Assembly: GCF_003148565.1 (NCBI RefSeq)
Contig: NZ_QGGL01000018.1
Location: 32,212-96,211, forward strand
Length of the DNA stretch: 64,000 bases
Source: Tumebacillus permanentifrigoris
GTDB lineage: Bacteria > Bacillota > Bacilli > Tumebacillales > Tumebacillaceae
Reading direction: 5' to 3'
Below are positions 7,141 through 15,535 of this stretch, in pieces. Under the pieces are notes generated by a model, which was not told where the DNA came from, searched no databases, and saw only the letters and a program-made list of their open reading frames with translations. Positions within the stretch are counted from its first letter, which is position 1, and each line of letters begins with the position of its first letter. Both the position numbers and the translations under genes were made by a program.

Positions 7141-9309
7141 ATGAACAATCGGAAATGTACGGCTCTGCTTACTGCTGCTGTGCTGCTTGGCAGCACTGTC
7201 GTTCCCCTCGCCATTCCGGCTCCGGCCTCTGCTGCTGTCCAACAACTGACAGCGCCGTTGAACGTCCAACTCAACCCGGACCGCAGCGTGCTCTGGCTCC
7301 CGGTGGTTAACAACAACGGCTATCTCGTCTACGTCTACGATGCCGCTACCAATGCAATCATTGGCGCGTTCAACGCTCCGACCAACAGCTCTTCGCTCAA
7401 ATTGGACGGATTGATCACGTTGAACGGCACCTATTTTGTCAAAGTTACCACCCGTGGCGACAACCTCAACACGCTGGACTCCCCGCAATCGACGGCGTCC
7501 AACCGCCTGACGGTCTCGTCCTCGATCTCGCTCTCTCCGCCCTCCACGCCGTCATTAGATGCGAAAGGGTTCGCGAAATGGGACAACGTGTTGAACAACG
7601 GCTATCTCGTCAACCTCTACCATTCGCCTAGCAACACGTTGGTCACCTCCCAGCTCTTGCCCAAGGATGTCAACCAACTCGATTTGACCGGGATCGTGCC
7701 TGGCACAGGCGTGTACTACTACAAAGTCATCGCCAAAGGCAACTCGCAGATGACCGATTCTGGCGAGTCTCCGGCCTCGACGGCGATGTCGCTCTCGTTT
7801 TCACGCTTGGCAACCCCGCACACGCCTGCGCTGTCTGATGAACGCATCGCCACGTGGGCGAACGTGCCGAACAACAACGGCTACCGCATCTCCATCTACA
7901 ACGCGGATAACGACACCATCGTCGGGTTCGCTCAAGCGTCCAAAGACACGGTCAGCTACGACCTGAGCGCTCTGATCAAAGTGGACGGCAACTACTACAT
8001 CCGCCTGCAAGCGCTTGGCACTGGCCTGAACTCTTCGGAGGACTCCCCGCGTTCCGATACACAGACCTACTACCTCGATGGTAGCATTCTGTTCATCAAA
8101 CCGGACAAACTGACCCTGACCAGCGATCTGACGGCCGACATCCCGACGACCACCGTCACGATGAAAACCGATGATCTGCTGTTCGATCTCACCCGCAAAT
8201 CTACGGCTTACAACCTGCTCGCCAAAGTAGAGGTCAATCAAGGCCGGATGCTGCTCAACGTGCCAGGTTCCGTTTTGGAAAAAGTTTCCTCTCGCTCCAA
8301 CGATTCCACCCTGCGCGTGGAATCGGGCCTCGGTTCTGTCACCCTGTCGGTCGCAGAAATGAAGGAACTGGCGAAAAATTCCGGGGTCTTCCTCGCAGAC
8401 TCCACCGTGCAAGTCGAACTCGGACAGACCGCCAAAGTCAAACCGTCCGATCAAGAGATGATCCCGCTCCTGCTCGACGTGCGCCTGCTCGACAAGCAAT
8501 CCAAAACGCTCAGCACGCTGACCGAAACACATGGCTATCTCAGCTTGACCACACCGTTCAGCAAGGACTCGTTCGTCGACCTCACCACGCTGGCGGGTGT
8601 GCGCCTGACCGACAAATTCACCACTACCCCCATTCCCACATCGTTCAAAGCCAACAGCGACCAGTCCTATGGCGTGACCTTCCACTACCAAGGCACTGGC
8701 ACATTCGGAATCGTGAAAAAGGAACTGCATTTCCCTGATGTCTCCACGACTCACTACGCCAAGCGATCGATTGAAACGCTGGCTTCCAAGATGGTGATCA
8801 GCGGCTTCGAGGACGGCACCTTCCACCCGAATGAGACGGTCACCCGCGCACAGTTCGCGACGATGCTCGTCAAGACGCTGGGCCTCAAGGACAAATCCCA
8901 ACTCGGCGCGGCACCGACCTTCACTGATGTGGCCAAAGACAGTTGGTACATGAACTACGTCGAGACCGCCTACCGCTCGAACTTGATCAGTGGGATGGGA
9001 GATGGTCGTTTCGCACCAGAGGACAAAATCACAGCGCAAGACATGTCGATGATGGTGGCTCGCGCACTAAAATACGCCAACCCAACCCTCCCAGCACTGA
9101 CCGAAGGGGCAAAGGGAACCGCGATGAGCAAGTTGGAGCGTCGTGCGGAAGTGGCAAGCTACGCGACAGACGCAGTGGCCTTGTGCGTCAACCAAAACAT
9201 CCTGATCGGCATGACGATCAACTCCTTCTCACCGACCGTTGCATCGGATCGCGCGATGGCAGCCGACATGCTCTACCAACTGCTGAAAGCCTTGAATTTC
9301 TCCAACTAA
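7141..9309 (+). CDS. Secreted S-layer-homology (SLH) domain protein
   Basis: About 722 residues. A signal peptide (1-33, ending in PASAAV) is followed by three similar N-terminal modules built around W-x-n-NNGY-x-V-x-x-Y, probably fibronectin-like beta sandwiches. A central region lacks recognisable domains. Two clear SLH motifs start near residues 530 (FPDVSTTHYAK) and 594 (FTDVAKDSWY), and a weaker third ends the protein. SLH domains bind pyruvylated wall polymers, so this is a cell-surface protein. The ATG follows GGAGG at slightly long spacing (13); an upstream in-frame ATG lacks a signal peptide context. Confidence 0.9.
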   Translation: MNNRKCTALLTAAVLLGSTVVPLAIPAPASAAVQQLTAPLNVQLNPDRSVLWLPVVNNNGYLVYVYDAATNAIIGAFNAPTNSSSLKLDGLITLNGTYFVKVTTRGDNLNTLDSPQSTASNRLTVSSSISLSPPSTPSLDAKGFAKWDNVLNNGYLVNLYHSPSNTLVTSQLLPKDVNQLDLTGIVPGTGVYYYKVIAKGNSQMTDSGESPASTAMSLSFSRLATPHTPALSDERIATWANVPNNNGYRISIYNADNDTIVGFAQASKDTVSYDLSALIKVDGNYYIRLQALGTGLNSSEDSPRSDTQTYYLDGSILFIKPDKLTLTSDLTADIPTTTVTMKTDDLLFDLTRKSTAYNLLAKVEVNQGRMLLNVPGSVLEKVSSRSNDSTLRVESGLGSVTLSVAEMKELAKNSGVFLADSTVQVELGQTAKVKPSDQEMIPLLLDVRLLDKQSKTLSTLTETHGYLSLTTPFSKDSFVDLTTLAGVRLTDKFTTTPIPTSFKANSDQSYGVTFHYQGTGTFGIVKKELHFPDVSTTHYAKRSIETLASKMVISGFEDGTFHPNETVTRAQFATMLVKTLGLKDKSQLGAAPTFTDVAKDSWYMNYVETAYRSNLISGMGDGRFAPEDKITAQDMSMMVARALKYANPTLPALTEGAKGTAMSKLERRAEVASYATDAVALCVNQNILIGMTINSFSPTVASDRAMAADMLYQLLKALNFSN

Positions 9310-9310
9310 C

Positions 9311-9490
9311 ATGAGCCGCTTTCACTGTTGCGCCACCTGCCGTCACTACACGATCCTAAAGTCTCCAACAGGCACCGTCACCCGTTGCTCCCGTCTCCAG
9401 TACGAGACGCAGCCGACGTACAAGTTTGATTGCTGGGACCCCAAGGATCAAGTTCGCAAACTGATGGATGAGGAGAAAAAAAGACGCTGA
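9311..9490 (+). CDS. Small Cys-rich hypothetical protein
   Basis: A 59-residue protein starting 1 base after the SLH stop codon, so probably cotranscribed. Cysteines at 6, 7, 10, 26 and 41 and a central YETQP-x-YKFDCWDP stretch suggest a metal-binding fold. The downstream terminator stem begins within its last codons. Function unknown. Confidence 0.7.
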   Translation: MSRFHCCATCRHYTILKSPTGTVTRCSRLQYETQPTYKFDCWDPKDQVRKLMDEEKKRR

Positions 9491-9518
9491 GGGCGAGCCC
9501 TCAACGTCTTTTTTTCAA
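9476..9518 (+). terminator. Intrinsic terminator of the SLH operon
   Basis: AAAGACGCTGAGGGC / GCCCTCAACGTCTTT stem followed by a T run, overlapping the stop codon of the small Cys-rich gene. Confidence 0.85.
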
Positions 9519-9542
9519 ATCGATCCAGACGAATGGTAATTT

Positions 9543-9656
9543 GTGAAAAAAGCCATCACTTCTGGAGTTGGTGTGGTGGTCTGGGTGATTCATGCTGTCG
9601 CGTTGTTGCACAAGTTTTTGACGATCTATGGAAATCAAATTATACTTGATCTATAG
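9543..9656 (+). CDS. Possible 37-residue hydrophobic peptide
   Basis: A GTG-initiated frame encodes a short basic start and one hydrophobic helix (about residues 6-29). The ribosome site is weak (GGTAATTT), so this may not be translated. Confidence 0.25.
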   Translation: MKKAITSGVGVVVWVIHAVALLHKFLTIYGNQIILDL

Positions 9657-9685
9657 AATCTGTTTCCGACCCGGGAGGTAATCTG

Positions 9686-10516
9686 TTGAAACGTCTAGGT
9701 GCAATCGTCCTCGCCGCCCTGTTGCTTGTTCCATCTGTCTATCCTGCTCATGCCCATGCGGCTGTCGACGCCACACCTGCGATCACCGTGAAAGTTGACG
9801 ATCAGTTGCAAACCTTTGACCAACCGCCAGTCGTCCTGAATGGACGCACGATGGTCCCCGTCCGGAGTTTGTTAGAAACACTCGGAGCCACGGTCACGTG
9901 GAGCGATGAAACCCAGACTGTCTCGGTGATGCGCTATACGACCAAGGGGTTGATCTCCGTCGTCTTGAAAGTCGGCTACCCGGAAGCGGCCGTGAACGAA
10001 GTCCGCGTCGGGCTCGATCAGGCGCCCGAAATCATCAACGGTCGCACGATGGTCCCTCTGCGCTTCGTCAGCGAATCGATGCGGGCTGCTGTCACGTGGA
10101 CCGAGGTGACGAAAACGGTGGAAATCTACTCGCTCGACTACCAATTGTTCCTCTCCTCGCTCCGGGGTCACGTCGACCTCGTTGACAAGATGATCTCCCT
10201 CGGCGCCAATCCGAACTATCGCAACCCGATCCGCGGTGGCACTCCGTTGACCGCCGCCGCGCTGTCTGGGCACAGCGATGTGATCACCCTCTTGCTCGAC
10301 AACGGAGCCAACATCAACGCCCAAGACACCCCTGGGTACTCCGCTCTGATGATGGCTGTGGACGATGGCGACCTCGAACTGTCCACGATGCTGCTCGGTC
10401 GCGGGGCGAACCCGAACCTCAAATCAACCGCTGGCATCACCGCTTTGCAGATCGCCCGCCACCACCAAAACCACGGCCTCATCGAGCTCCTGCAAAACTC
10501 TGGAGCCCTCGAGTAG
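9686..10516 (+). CDS. Secreted protein: copper-amine-oxidase-N domain plus ankyrin repeats
   Basis: A 276-residue protein with a signal peptide (1-25). The copper amine oxidase N-terminal-like domain (about 30-150) has the duplicated motif NGRTMVPVRSLLE / NGRTMVPLRFVSE. Three to four ankyrin repeats (about 160-275) follow, with the usual TPLTAAALSGHSDVITLLL pattern. This fusion of a wall-associated stalk domain with ankyrin repeats is common in spore-forming Bacillota; the partner is unknown. The start is TTG, 6 bases after GGGAGG. It ends in a strong terminator. Confidence 0.85.
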   Translation: MKRLGAIVLAALLLVPSVYPAHAHAAVDATPAITVKVDDQLQTFDQPPVVLNGRTMVPVRSLLETLGATVTWSDETQTVSVMRYTTKGLISVVLKVGYPEAAVNEVRVGLDQAPEIINGRTMVPLRFVSESMRAAVTWTEVTKTVEIYSLDYQLFLSSLRGHVDLVDKMISLGANPNYRNPIRGGTPLTAAALSGHSDVITLLLDNGANINAQDTPGYSALMMAVDDGDLELSTMLLGRGANPNLKSTAGITALQIARHHQNHGLIELLQNSGALE

Positions 10517-10527
10517 GTTGGCCTCAT

Positions 10528-10566
10528 GCAAACACCTCACCGTTACGGGTTGAGGTGTTTTTTGCT
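10528..10566 (+). terminator. Intrinsic terminator after the ankyrin gene
   Basis: AACACCTCA / TGAGGTGTT stem followed by TTTTTTG. Confidence 0.85.
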
Positions 10567-10606
10567 CCCTCAACACCGCACGGGACCCTGAGTTTGGGCA
10601 TCTGGT

Positions 10607-11173
10607 CTACTCTTTTATGGATACCCCGCCTGTAAAACAGAAACGCAAAGCGGCTTCTACCGTCATGTCAACCGGCTCCAGAAGCTCCTTGGGTATGAGC
10701 ACGAGATGCCCGCCCAGTTGCATGCCCAGCGGCAAGAAGACGGTGACAAGCGATTCTGGCAGTTCGAGTGCTGTGAGGTCCTCGGTGGTCAGAAGTCCGA
10801 GTTGCTTCTCCCCGTTGGGTCGATTGACGAGCACGACGCGTGAGAACGGCTGTTTTCTGCCAATCGCCGTGCGGGTCAGTTCCTTGACGATGCGGTAAAA
10901 GCTGTTGAGCGATCGAATGCTCATCATCTTTTGCTCCAAGATGCCCAGTGCATGACGCACCTTTTGACTCTGCCAAAGCAACCCGACCACCACGATCAGG
11001 CCCAACATGACCAGCAAACCTGCTCCACGCATGTCCCCCCAGCGTGTCAAGCCGAGGAGGTCCTTGCCGACTTTGTTTATGAATTCCAAGATAAATAGAC
11101 CCACATAGATCGTCAACACAAAGGGTGTGAGGATCAGAATTCCGTCTTGTAAGATCTTCCACGCCCGCTTCAT
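10607..11173 (-). CDS. DUF502 family membrane protein
   Basis: A 188-residue protein with two N-terminal membrane segments (about 10-35 and 50-68) and a soluble C-terminal domain. The pattern RPNGEKQLGLLT, TVFLPLGMQLGGHLVLIPKE and a late Val/Met/Thr-rich helix is typical of DUF502. Its function is unknown. The ATG lies 8 bases after GAGG; a GTG three codons upstream overlaps the ribosome site. A terminator-like hairpin lies directly in front of it, as reported separately. Confidence 0.85.
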   Translation of the reverse strand: MKRAWKILQDGILILTPFVLTIYVGLFILEFINKVGKDLLGLTRWGDMRGAGLLVMLGLIVVVGLLWQSQKVRHALGILEQKMMSIRSLNSFYRIVKELTRTAIGRKQPFSRVVLVNRPNGEKQLGLLTTEDLTALELPESLVTVFLPLGMQLGGHLVLIPKELLEPVDMTVEAALRFCFTGGVSIKE

Positions 11174-11193
11174 CCCGTCCACCTCATTTCATG

Positions 11194-11238
11194 AAAAAAG
11201 GCTCTGCTACCCTTAGGGTGCATCAGAGCCTTTTTTCT
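11194..11238 (-). terminator. Terminator-like hairpin in the leader of the DUF502 gene
   Basis: AAGGCTCTG / CAGAGCCTT stem, with T runs on both strands. It sits between two divergent genes, about 20 bases before the DUF502 start, so there is no obvious upstream gene for it to end. It may be an attenuator. Confidence 0.5.
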
Positions 11239-11269
11239 TACTACTCGCGTTTCCTTGCGCATGCCGCGT

Positions 11270-11318
11270 TCTGTCACGAGTTGGGAGAGGAGTCCGTCGA
11301 ATCTCTCAGGTGTGACAA
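11270..11318. promoter_or_regulatory. Possible structured element between divergent genes
   Basis: An outer pair TGTCAC / GTGACA encloses an inner pair GAGAG / CTCTC. It resembles no riboswitch I can name. It could be part of a leader RNA for either flanking gene. Confidence 0.3.
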
Positions 11319-11411
11319 TCTGGCAATGCGATGCTGGCATATCGAAACTTAGTGGCGGAAAGAGTAAGCACGTGTTGTTTTTTCTATACGATTCTTAGGG
11401 GGACTCCTACT

Positions 11412-12419
11412 ATGAAAAACGCACTTCGCATGGCATGTATTATGTTGGCGACGACGACGTTGCTCGCAGGCTGTGGCAACAACACCGGCAACAATGCAGC
11501 AGGGAACGCGGGTAGAGCAGGTACCAACGCCGTGCATAACGCGGGGAACGCGGGCACCAACGCGCTACACAATGCTGGGAATGCCGGCACCAATGCGCTG
11601 CACAACGCGGGGAACGCGGGTCGCAACACGATGAACAAGATGGGTCAAATCGGCAACCGTGGAGCGAATACGCTCAATAACACAGGCGACAGAATCGGTA
11701 CTTCGTCAGCGAACCAATTGGGTCTGCCTGGTCTGACCCACGGCGCGAACCTGCGCAGTGACCGCACCTTGGAAAGCCGCGTGAACGCAATTCCGGGTGT
11801 GGGGACCACCTCCGTCCTCGTGACGGGCAATACGGCCTACGTCCTGCTCAACGCAGGCTCCACAACGGGGAAAGGCAACACTGGCACAGGTACTGGCGGG
11901 ACTGCAGGTACGCAAGGTACGGGTATGGGTGCTACCTCTGGTAAAGGCTCCACTTCTGGCGTGGGCACTTACGGCACAGGTTCCACGACTTCCGGCGTGG
12001 GCACTTCCGGTACAGGCTCCACGACTTCCGGCGTAGGTACTTACGGTACTGGCGCAAACTCGACGGGGAACACGTTCTATGGTTCCACCTTTGGGACTGG
12101 CGCTGGTTCCACCAACACCTACGGTGGCACCACGTCCGGCACCAACAATGGTTCCTACAACACCTCCAACTCAGGTCGTGTAACCAGCATCGACAGTACC
12201 ACAGGCAACGGCACCCTCGGCACTGGCAACCGTGGCATGGGCACTTTTGGGACGAACAACAATACCACCAACAACACCCAAAACCGCAACAACCTGCCGA
12301 GCGTGGGCACTTCCTCCACCCAAACGCTCGCACCGGACATGCAACAACGCATCACCTCCGCGATCCAAGCGGGCAACTCGTCGATCCAAAACATCTACTT
12401 CGTCCTCAAAGCCCAGTAA
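11412..12419 (+). CDS. YhcN/YlaJ-type sporulation lipoprotein with low-complexity insert
   Basis: A 335-residue lipoprotein with lipobox LLAGC (Cys21). Residues about 23-75 carry tandem units of the type NAGNAGTNALH. A YhcN/YlaJ-like core (LESRVNAIPGVGTTSVLVTGNTAYVLL) is split by some 160 residues of Gly/Ser/Thr repeats (GTGSTTSGVGT) before the family ending at APDMQQRITSAI. Family members are spore-membrane lipoproteins. The start ATG follows GGGGG at about 9 bases. Both repeat tracts are built from DNA repeats and may vary in length. Confidence 0.78.
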   Translation: MKNALRMACIMLATTTLLAGCGNNTGNNAAGNAGRAGTNAVHNAGNAGTNALHNAGNAGTNALHNAGNAGRNTMNKMGQIGNRGANTLNNTGDRIGTSSANQLGLPGLTHGANLRSDRTLESRVNAIPGVGTTSVLVTGNTAYVLLNAGSTTGKGNTGTGTGGTAGTQGTGMGATSGKGSTSGVGTYGTGSTTSGVGTSGTGSTTSGVGTYGTGANSTGNTFYGSTFGTGAGSTNTYGGTTSGTNNGSYNTSNSGRVTSIDSTTGNGTLGTGNRGMGTFGTNNNTTNNTQNRNNLPSVGTSSTQTLAPDMQQRITSAIQAGNSSIQNIYFVLKAQ

Positions 12420-12426
12420 GACACCA

Positions 12427-12460
12427 ACTGGAGGAACCGCGTGATGCGGTTCCTCCTCTG
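12427..12460 (+). terminator. Strong hairpin after the YhcN-like gene
   Basis: GGAGGAACCGC / GCGGTTCCTCC stem without a clear T run, 10 bases beyond the stop codon. Confidence 0.6.
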
Positions 12461-12551
12461 TACATAAGCAACTGCAAAGCCCGGTAACCCAAGGGTGCGA
12501 ACGACATTCAAAAAGGACGCATCCCCCTCGATGGATGCGAATGACATGCCA

Positions 12552-12594
12552 AAAAGGACGCATCCCTCTAGGGACGCGTCCTTTTTTCCAGCTA
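12552..12594 (-). terminator. Terminator of the folB unit (bidirectional)
   Basis: AAAAAGGACGC / GCGTCCTTTTTT stem. A partial copy of the same arm (CAAAAAGGACGCATCCC) lies 45 bases to the left. Confidence 0.75.
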
Positions 12595-12601
12595 TTCTTC
12601 A

Positions 12602-12970
12602 TCACTTGCCATCCCGCTCGCGGAAGATCTCCACGGCCGCCGACTGCAACTCACCGGGAATCGGAGCGCTCGGTTTCGTGATCCGCACTTGCACCGCTTC
12701 GACCAGCGGAAAGTCTGCGAAGATTTTCATCGCGATGCGCTCCGCCAATGTCTCGATCAACTTCACGGGCTCACCGGTCATGATCTTGGCAATCTCCTGA
12801 TAGACCGTGCCGTAGTTGGTCGTCAACTTCAGATCATCCGTCCGCCCCGCCGCTTGCAAGGAGGCGTGCAGCACGACATCTGCATAAAAGCGCTGCCCCA
12901 GTTTCTGCTCCTCTGGATATACCCCGTGGTAGCCGTAAAACACCATGCCGTTTACGTAGATTTTGTCCAT
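12602..12970 (-). CDS. folB: Dihydroneopterin aldolase
   Basis: A 122-residue single-domain enzyme that cleaves 7,8-dihydroneopterin to 6-hydroxymethyl-dihydropterin and glycolaldehyde in folate synthesis. The family pattern is clear: NGMVFYGYHGVYPEEQ near the start, TTNYGTVYQ in the middle, IETLAERIA and a C-terminal RITKPSAPI. The ATG lies about 8 bases after AAGGGG. It is not beside other folate genes here; the next upstream gene is the cytochrome c lipoprotein. Confidence 0.93.
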   Translation of the reverse strand: MDKIYVNGMVFYGYHGVYPEEQKLGQRFYADVVLHASLQAAGRTDDLKLTTNYGTVYQEIAKIMTGEPVKLIETLAERIAMKIFADFPLVEAVQVRITKPSAPIPGELQSAAVEIFRERDGK

Positions 12971-13026
12971 CTCGCACACCCCTTCCCGGTTAGAGTGCGC
13001 GCAACCACTAGCTGGCTATACCGTCC

Positions 13027-13371
13027 TCACTTCTCATTGGCCAACAAGCTGACCAGCCGCACGACTTGCGGATCTGACAGCTTGTCTTTGAATCCTGGCA
13101 TCCCTTGGCTGCCTTCGAGAATGATCTTCTCAAGCTCGACCGCGTTGTACTTGGCACCGGCTTGAGTCAAGGCTGGACCAGACACGCCCTGCAACTGCTC
13201 GCCGTGACAACCGGCACAGTTTTGTTTGTAGATGCTGTGTACGTCCGTTTGGCTGAACTGCGGGTCTGGCTTGCACAAGTCTGCCACCCAACACCCGCTG
13301 AGCACGACGGAACACCCGACCAGCAGCAGCGCCAACTTCCCGAGCTGCCGTCCTCTCCCGATCTGCGGCAT
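13027..13371 (-). CDS. Cytochrome c lipoprotein (c551-like)
   Basis: A 114-residue protein with lipobox LSGC (Cys27) and one haem-binding motif, Cys52-Ala-Gly-Cys55-His56. Met91 in GMPGF is the likely axial ligand. Anchored outside the membrane, it would carry electrons to a terminal oxidase, as small cytochrome c551 proteins do in Bacilli. It follows the sco gene by about 20 bases, so it is likely cotranscribed with it. Confidence 0.9.
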   Translation of the reverse strand: MPQIGRGRQLGKLALLLVGCSVVLSGCWVADLCKPDPQFSQTDVHSIYKQNCAGCHGEQLQGVSGPALTQAGAKYNAVELEKIILEGSQGMPGFKDKLSDPQVVRLVSLLANEK

Positions 13372-13390
13372 AAGCTCCCACCCTCTCTAG

Positions 13391-14005
13391 CTATTCGCGC
13401 ACCAATTTCAGAATGTCGTTGTAGACCTCATCTGTCGGCATCTCATTGCCCATCTGGTAGACCTTGCGAATCTGGTTGTTGCGATCGACCAAGTACAGGG
13501 AACGCGTCGAGTGGACAAACGTCCCATCCGCTTGCTTTTCCAGATAGACGCCAAACTGATCGGCCACTTGTGCCGTCTGCTCTGGCGTGCCGCGCAAGAC
13601 TTTCCACCCACTGCGATCCATGTGCAGCCGATCCGCGTATTGCTTCAAGACCTCGTTGGTATCTCGCTCCGGGTCAAACGAGATCGAGACGAACTCGACG
13701 TCCTTGCCAAACTCGTTTTTCTGCTTCAATTGATCCTGGATGTGCGCCATGTTCGCGGTGGTCAACGGGCAGATATCTGGACAGTTGGCAAAGAAAAACT
13801 CCACCAACCGCACCTTGCCCTGCTCGTCATGGAATGTCGTGTTCCCACCGTCGATGTTCTGCAACGTGAAGTTCGGTGCGGGCAGCATCACCGGGAGTTT
13901 TTGGTTCTCCGAATGCCAGTACCACCACGACCCACTTGCGATCGCGAGGAGGAACAGGATCAGCGGGCCGAGTAAGCGAATTCGTTTGCGTCGTGCTTGT
14001 TTCAT
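13391..14005 (-). CDS. sco: SCO1/SenC family copper chaperone for cytochrome oxidase
   Basis: A 204-residue membrane-anchored thioredoxin-fold protein with one N-terminal membrane segment (11-30). The Cu-binding CPDIC motif supplies Cys75 and Cys79, and His164 in FVHST completes the site. It delivers copper to, or keeps reduced, the CuA centre of cytochrome c oxidase. It lies between the YtkA-like lipoprotein and the cytochrome c lipoprotein, forming a respiratory assembly operon. Confidence 0.93.
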   Translation of the reverse strand: MKQARRKRIRLLGPLILFLLAIASGSWWYWHSENQKLPVMLPAPNFTLQNIDGGNTTFHDEQGKVRLVEFFFANCPDICPLTTANMAHIQDQLKQKNEFGKDVEFVSISFDPERDTNEVLKQYADRLHMDRSGWKVLRGTPEQTAQVADQFGVYLEKQADGTFVHSTRSLYLVDRNNQIRKVYQMGNEMPTDEVYNDILKLVRE

Positions 14006-14020
14006 TCTGGTTGTCCTCCT

Positions 14021-14419
14021 CTAGTGCGCAGCCTCGACGACTGTAAAGTTCATCGTTGGCATCGTGTGAATCTCCTCGGTGGTCGTATGGATGGTCACCT
14101 GGTAGGTGGTTGCCTTCGCAAACGACTTATGAACTGTGTAATGGCCTTTGTCATCACCTTGTGCTGGGATCGTTTCATGCGGGGTGTTGTTCCCCTCTTC
14201 CCAGATCTCGAACTCGACAGTGGCCTTTTTAACCGGATCGCTGTTCACCATCACAGTGGCGGTCAGATCGCCCGCTTGGTTTACGAGCATCGGCTCCGGA
14301 TTGGTCTTGAACACGATCACGGGCACGGATGGCTTGGCCGGCAGGGGCTCCGTCTTGGTGCTGCTGCACCCCATCAAAGCCAACGCCAACGCAGGAGCCA
14401 GCAAAAGCATACGTTTCAT
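14021..14419 (-). CDS. YtkA-like lipoprotein
   Basis: A 132-residue lipoprotein (lipobox LMGC) with an immunoglobulin-like YtkA/FixH-type domain. The TMPTMNFTV ending has a Met-rich stretch typical of proteins linked to copper handling. It is the first gene of the YtkA-Sco-cytochrome c operon; gaps are about 15-20 bases. The ATG chosen lies 10 bases after GAGGAGG, while another ATG three codons upstream is too close. Confidence 0.8.
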   Translation of the reverse strand: MKRMLLLAPALALALMGCSSTKTEPLPAKPSVPVIVFKTNPEPMLVNQAGDLTATVMVNSDPVKKATVEFEIWEEGNNTPHETIPAQGDDKGHYTVHKSFAKATTYQVTIHTTTEEIHTMPTMNFTVVEAAH

Positions 14420-14588
14420 GCTGTACATTCCTCCTCAGATGCCTGAACCATTCTACTACTCTCATCATACTCTTCCCCGCGCAACTCTCCTATACCTGCG
14501 TGCCAACTTCACCAATTTGTCATCTCCTGTCGAACCTGTTCCTATGGTAGAATAAGCAACAGAACAAGCAATGATGAGGAGTGCAGTC

Positions 14589-14840
14589 ATGGCGAAAGAA
14601 AAAACGTTACCTAACTTCCCGAACCGCGCCGCGGAGGAATTGTACTGGGCGGGTCGGCAATTGATCAAGACGCTGACGATCGCGATCGCCTTGGCGATCA
14701 CGATGTTTATCGCGCAATTCTTCAATGGCGTGCTGACGTTGTTGATCGGATTTATCGGCTTCATCCTCGTGCTGGCGACCGGCACGTACACCGTTGGACA
14801 CTTCGTCCGCTACTTCGTGTACAGATCGCGACACCAATAG
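14589..14840 (+). CDS. Small membrane protein, hypothetical
   Basis: An 83-residue protein with a charged start and two adjacent membrane segments (about 27-45 and 48-68). The ATG lies 7 bases after GAGGAG. It is a single gene divergent from the YtkA operon. Not recognised. Confidence 0.65.
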   Translation: MAKEKTLPNFPNRAAEELYWAGRQLIKTLTIAIALAITMFIAQFFNGVLTLLIGFIGFILVLATGTYTVGHFVRYFVYRSRHQ

Positions 14841-14946
14841 TACCCTTTTGGGTACTTACCAACTTTATAGTGGATACTTTCTTAGAGCGACATTCACAGT
14901 TATACTGCAACCTAGAAGCATACATTGTGAAAGGTCGTGAATTTCT

Positions 14947-15471
14947 GTGAAAGTACTCGTACTCGTCGCACATCCGAACTTTGAAGGTTCCCGCGTCAAC
15001 CAACGTTGGGCACAAGAACTGGAAGCCCACGAAAATGTAACCGTCCACAATCTCTACCAAGTCTACCCGGACGGCGCGATCGACGTCGCTCGTGAGCAAC
15101 AATTGTTGCTCGACCATGACCGCATCGTTTTGCAATTCCCGCTGTACTGGTACAGCACCCCGTCGCTTTTGAAAAAGTGGCAGGATGATGTGCTCCAATA
15201 CGGCTTCGCGTATGGTTCGGAAGGCAACAAGTTGAACGGCAAGGACTTCGTCGTCGCGATCTCCACCGGCGGCCCGGCGGAAGCGTACCAAGCTGGCGGT
15301 TACAACCAGTACACGCTGTCCGAACTGCTCCGTCCGCTCCAAGCAACCGCGAACCTGATCGGCGCGCGTTACCTCCCGATCTTCTCCTTCAGCGGGCTGA
15401 TGGCCGTCACCGATGAACAGATCGAAGACAGTGCGAAGCGTTATGCCGCACACATCCTCGGCGAATACTAG
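14947..15471 (+). CDS. NAD(P)H-dependent flavin oxidoreductase (flavodoxin-like quinone reductase)
   Basis: A 174-residue cytoplasmic flavoprotein of the MdaB/KefF/YwrO type. Marks are LVLVAHPNFEGSRVN at the start, FPLYWYSTPSLLKKWQDDV in the middle and the STGGP-x-EAY loop. It likely reduces quinones or electrophiles with NAD(P)H. The start is GTG with a weak ribosome site. The leader holds a GGTACTT...GTGGATAC pattern that might be an HxlR-type operator, but this is uncertain. Confidence 0.85.
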   Translation: MKVLVLVAHPNFEGSRVNQRWAQELEAHENVTVHNLYQVYPDGAIDVAREQQLLLDHDRIVLQFPLYWYSTPSLLKKWQDDVLQYGFAYGSEGNKLNGKDFVVAISTGGPAEAYQAGGYNQYTLSELLRPLQATANLIGARYLPIFSFSGLMAVTDEQIEDSAKRYAAHILGEY

Positions 15472-15480
15472 GATCGATTG

Positions 15481-15520
15481 GAAAAAACCACCGTGGCACA
15501 CGCCAACGGTGGTTTTTTTC
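15481..15520 (+). terminator. Bidirectional terminator between the oxidoreductase and GNAT genes
   Basis: AACCACCGT / ACGGTGGTT stem with A and T runs on either side; it serves convergent genes. Confidence 0.85.
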
Positions 15521-15535
15521 GCTTGCGGGCGCTGC

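Noticed and set aside
11270..11318. Possible glycine riboswitch (GGAGAG...CTCTCAGG)
   Set aside because: The GCCGAAGG core between the two segments is absent and flanking genes have no link to glycine.
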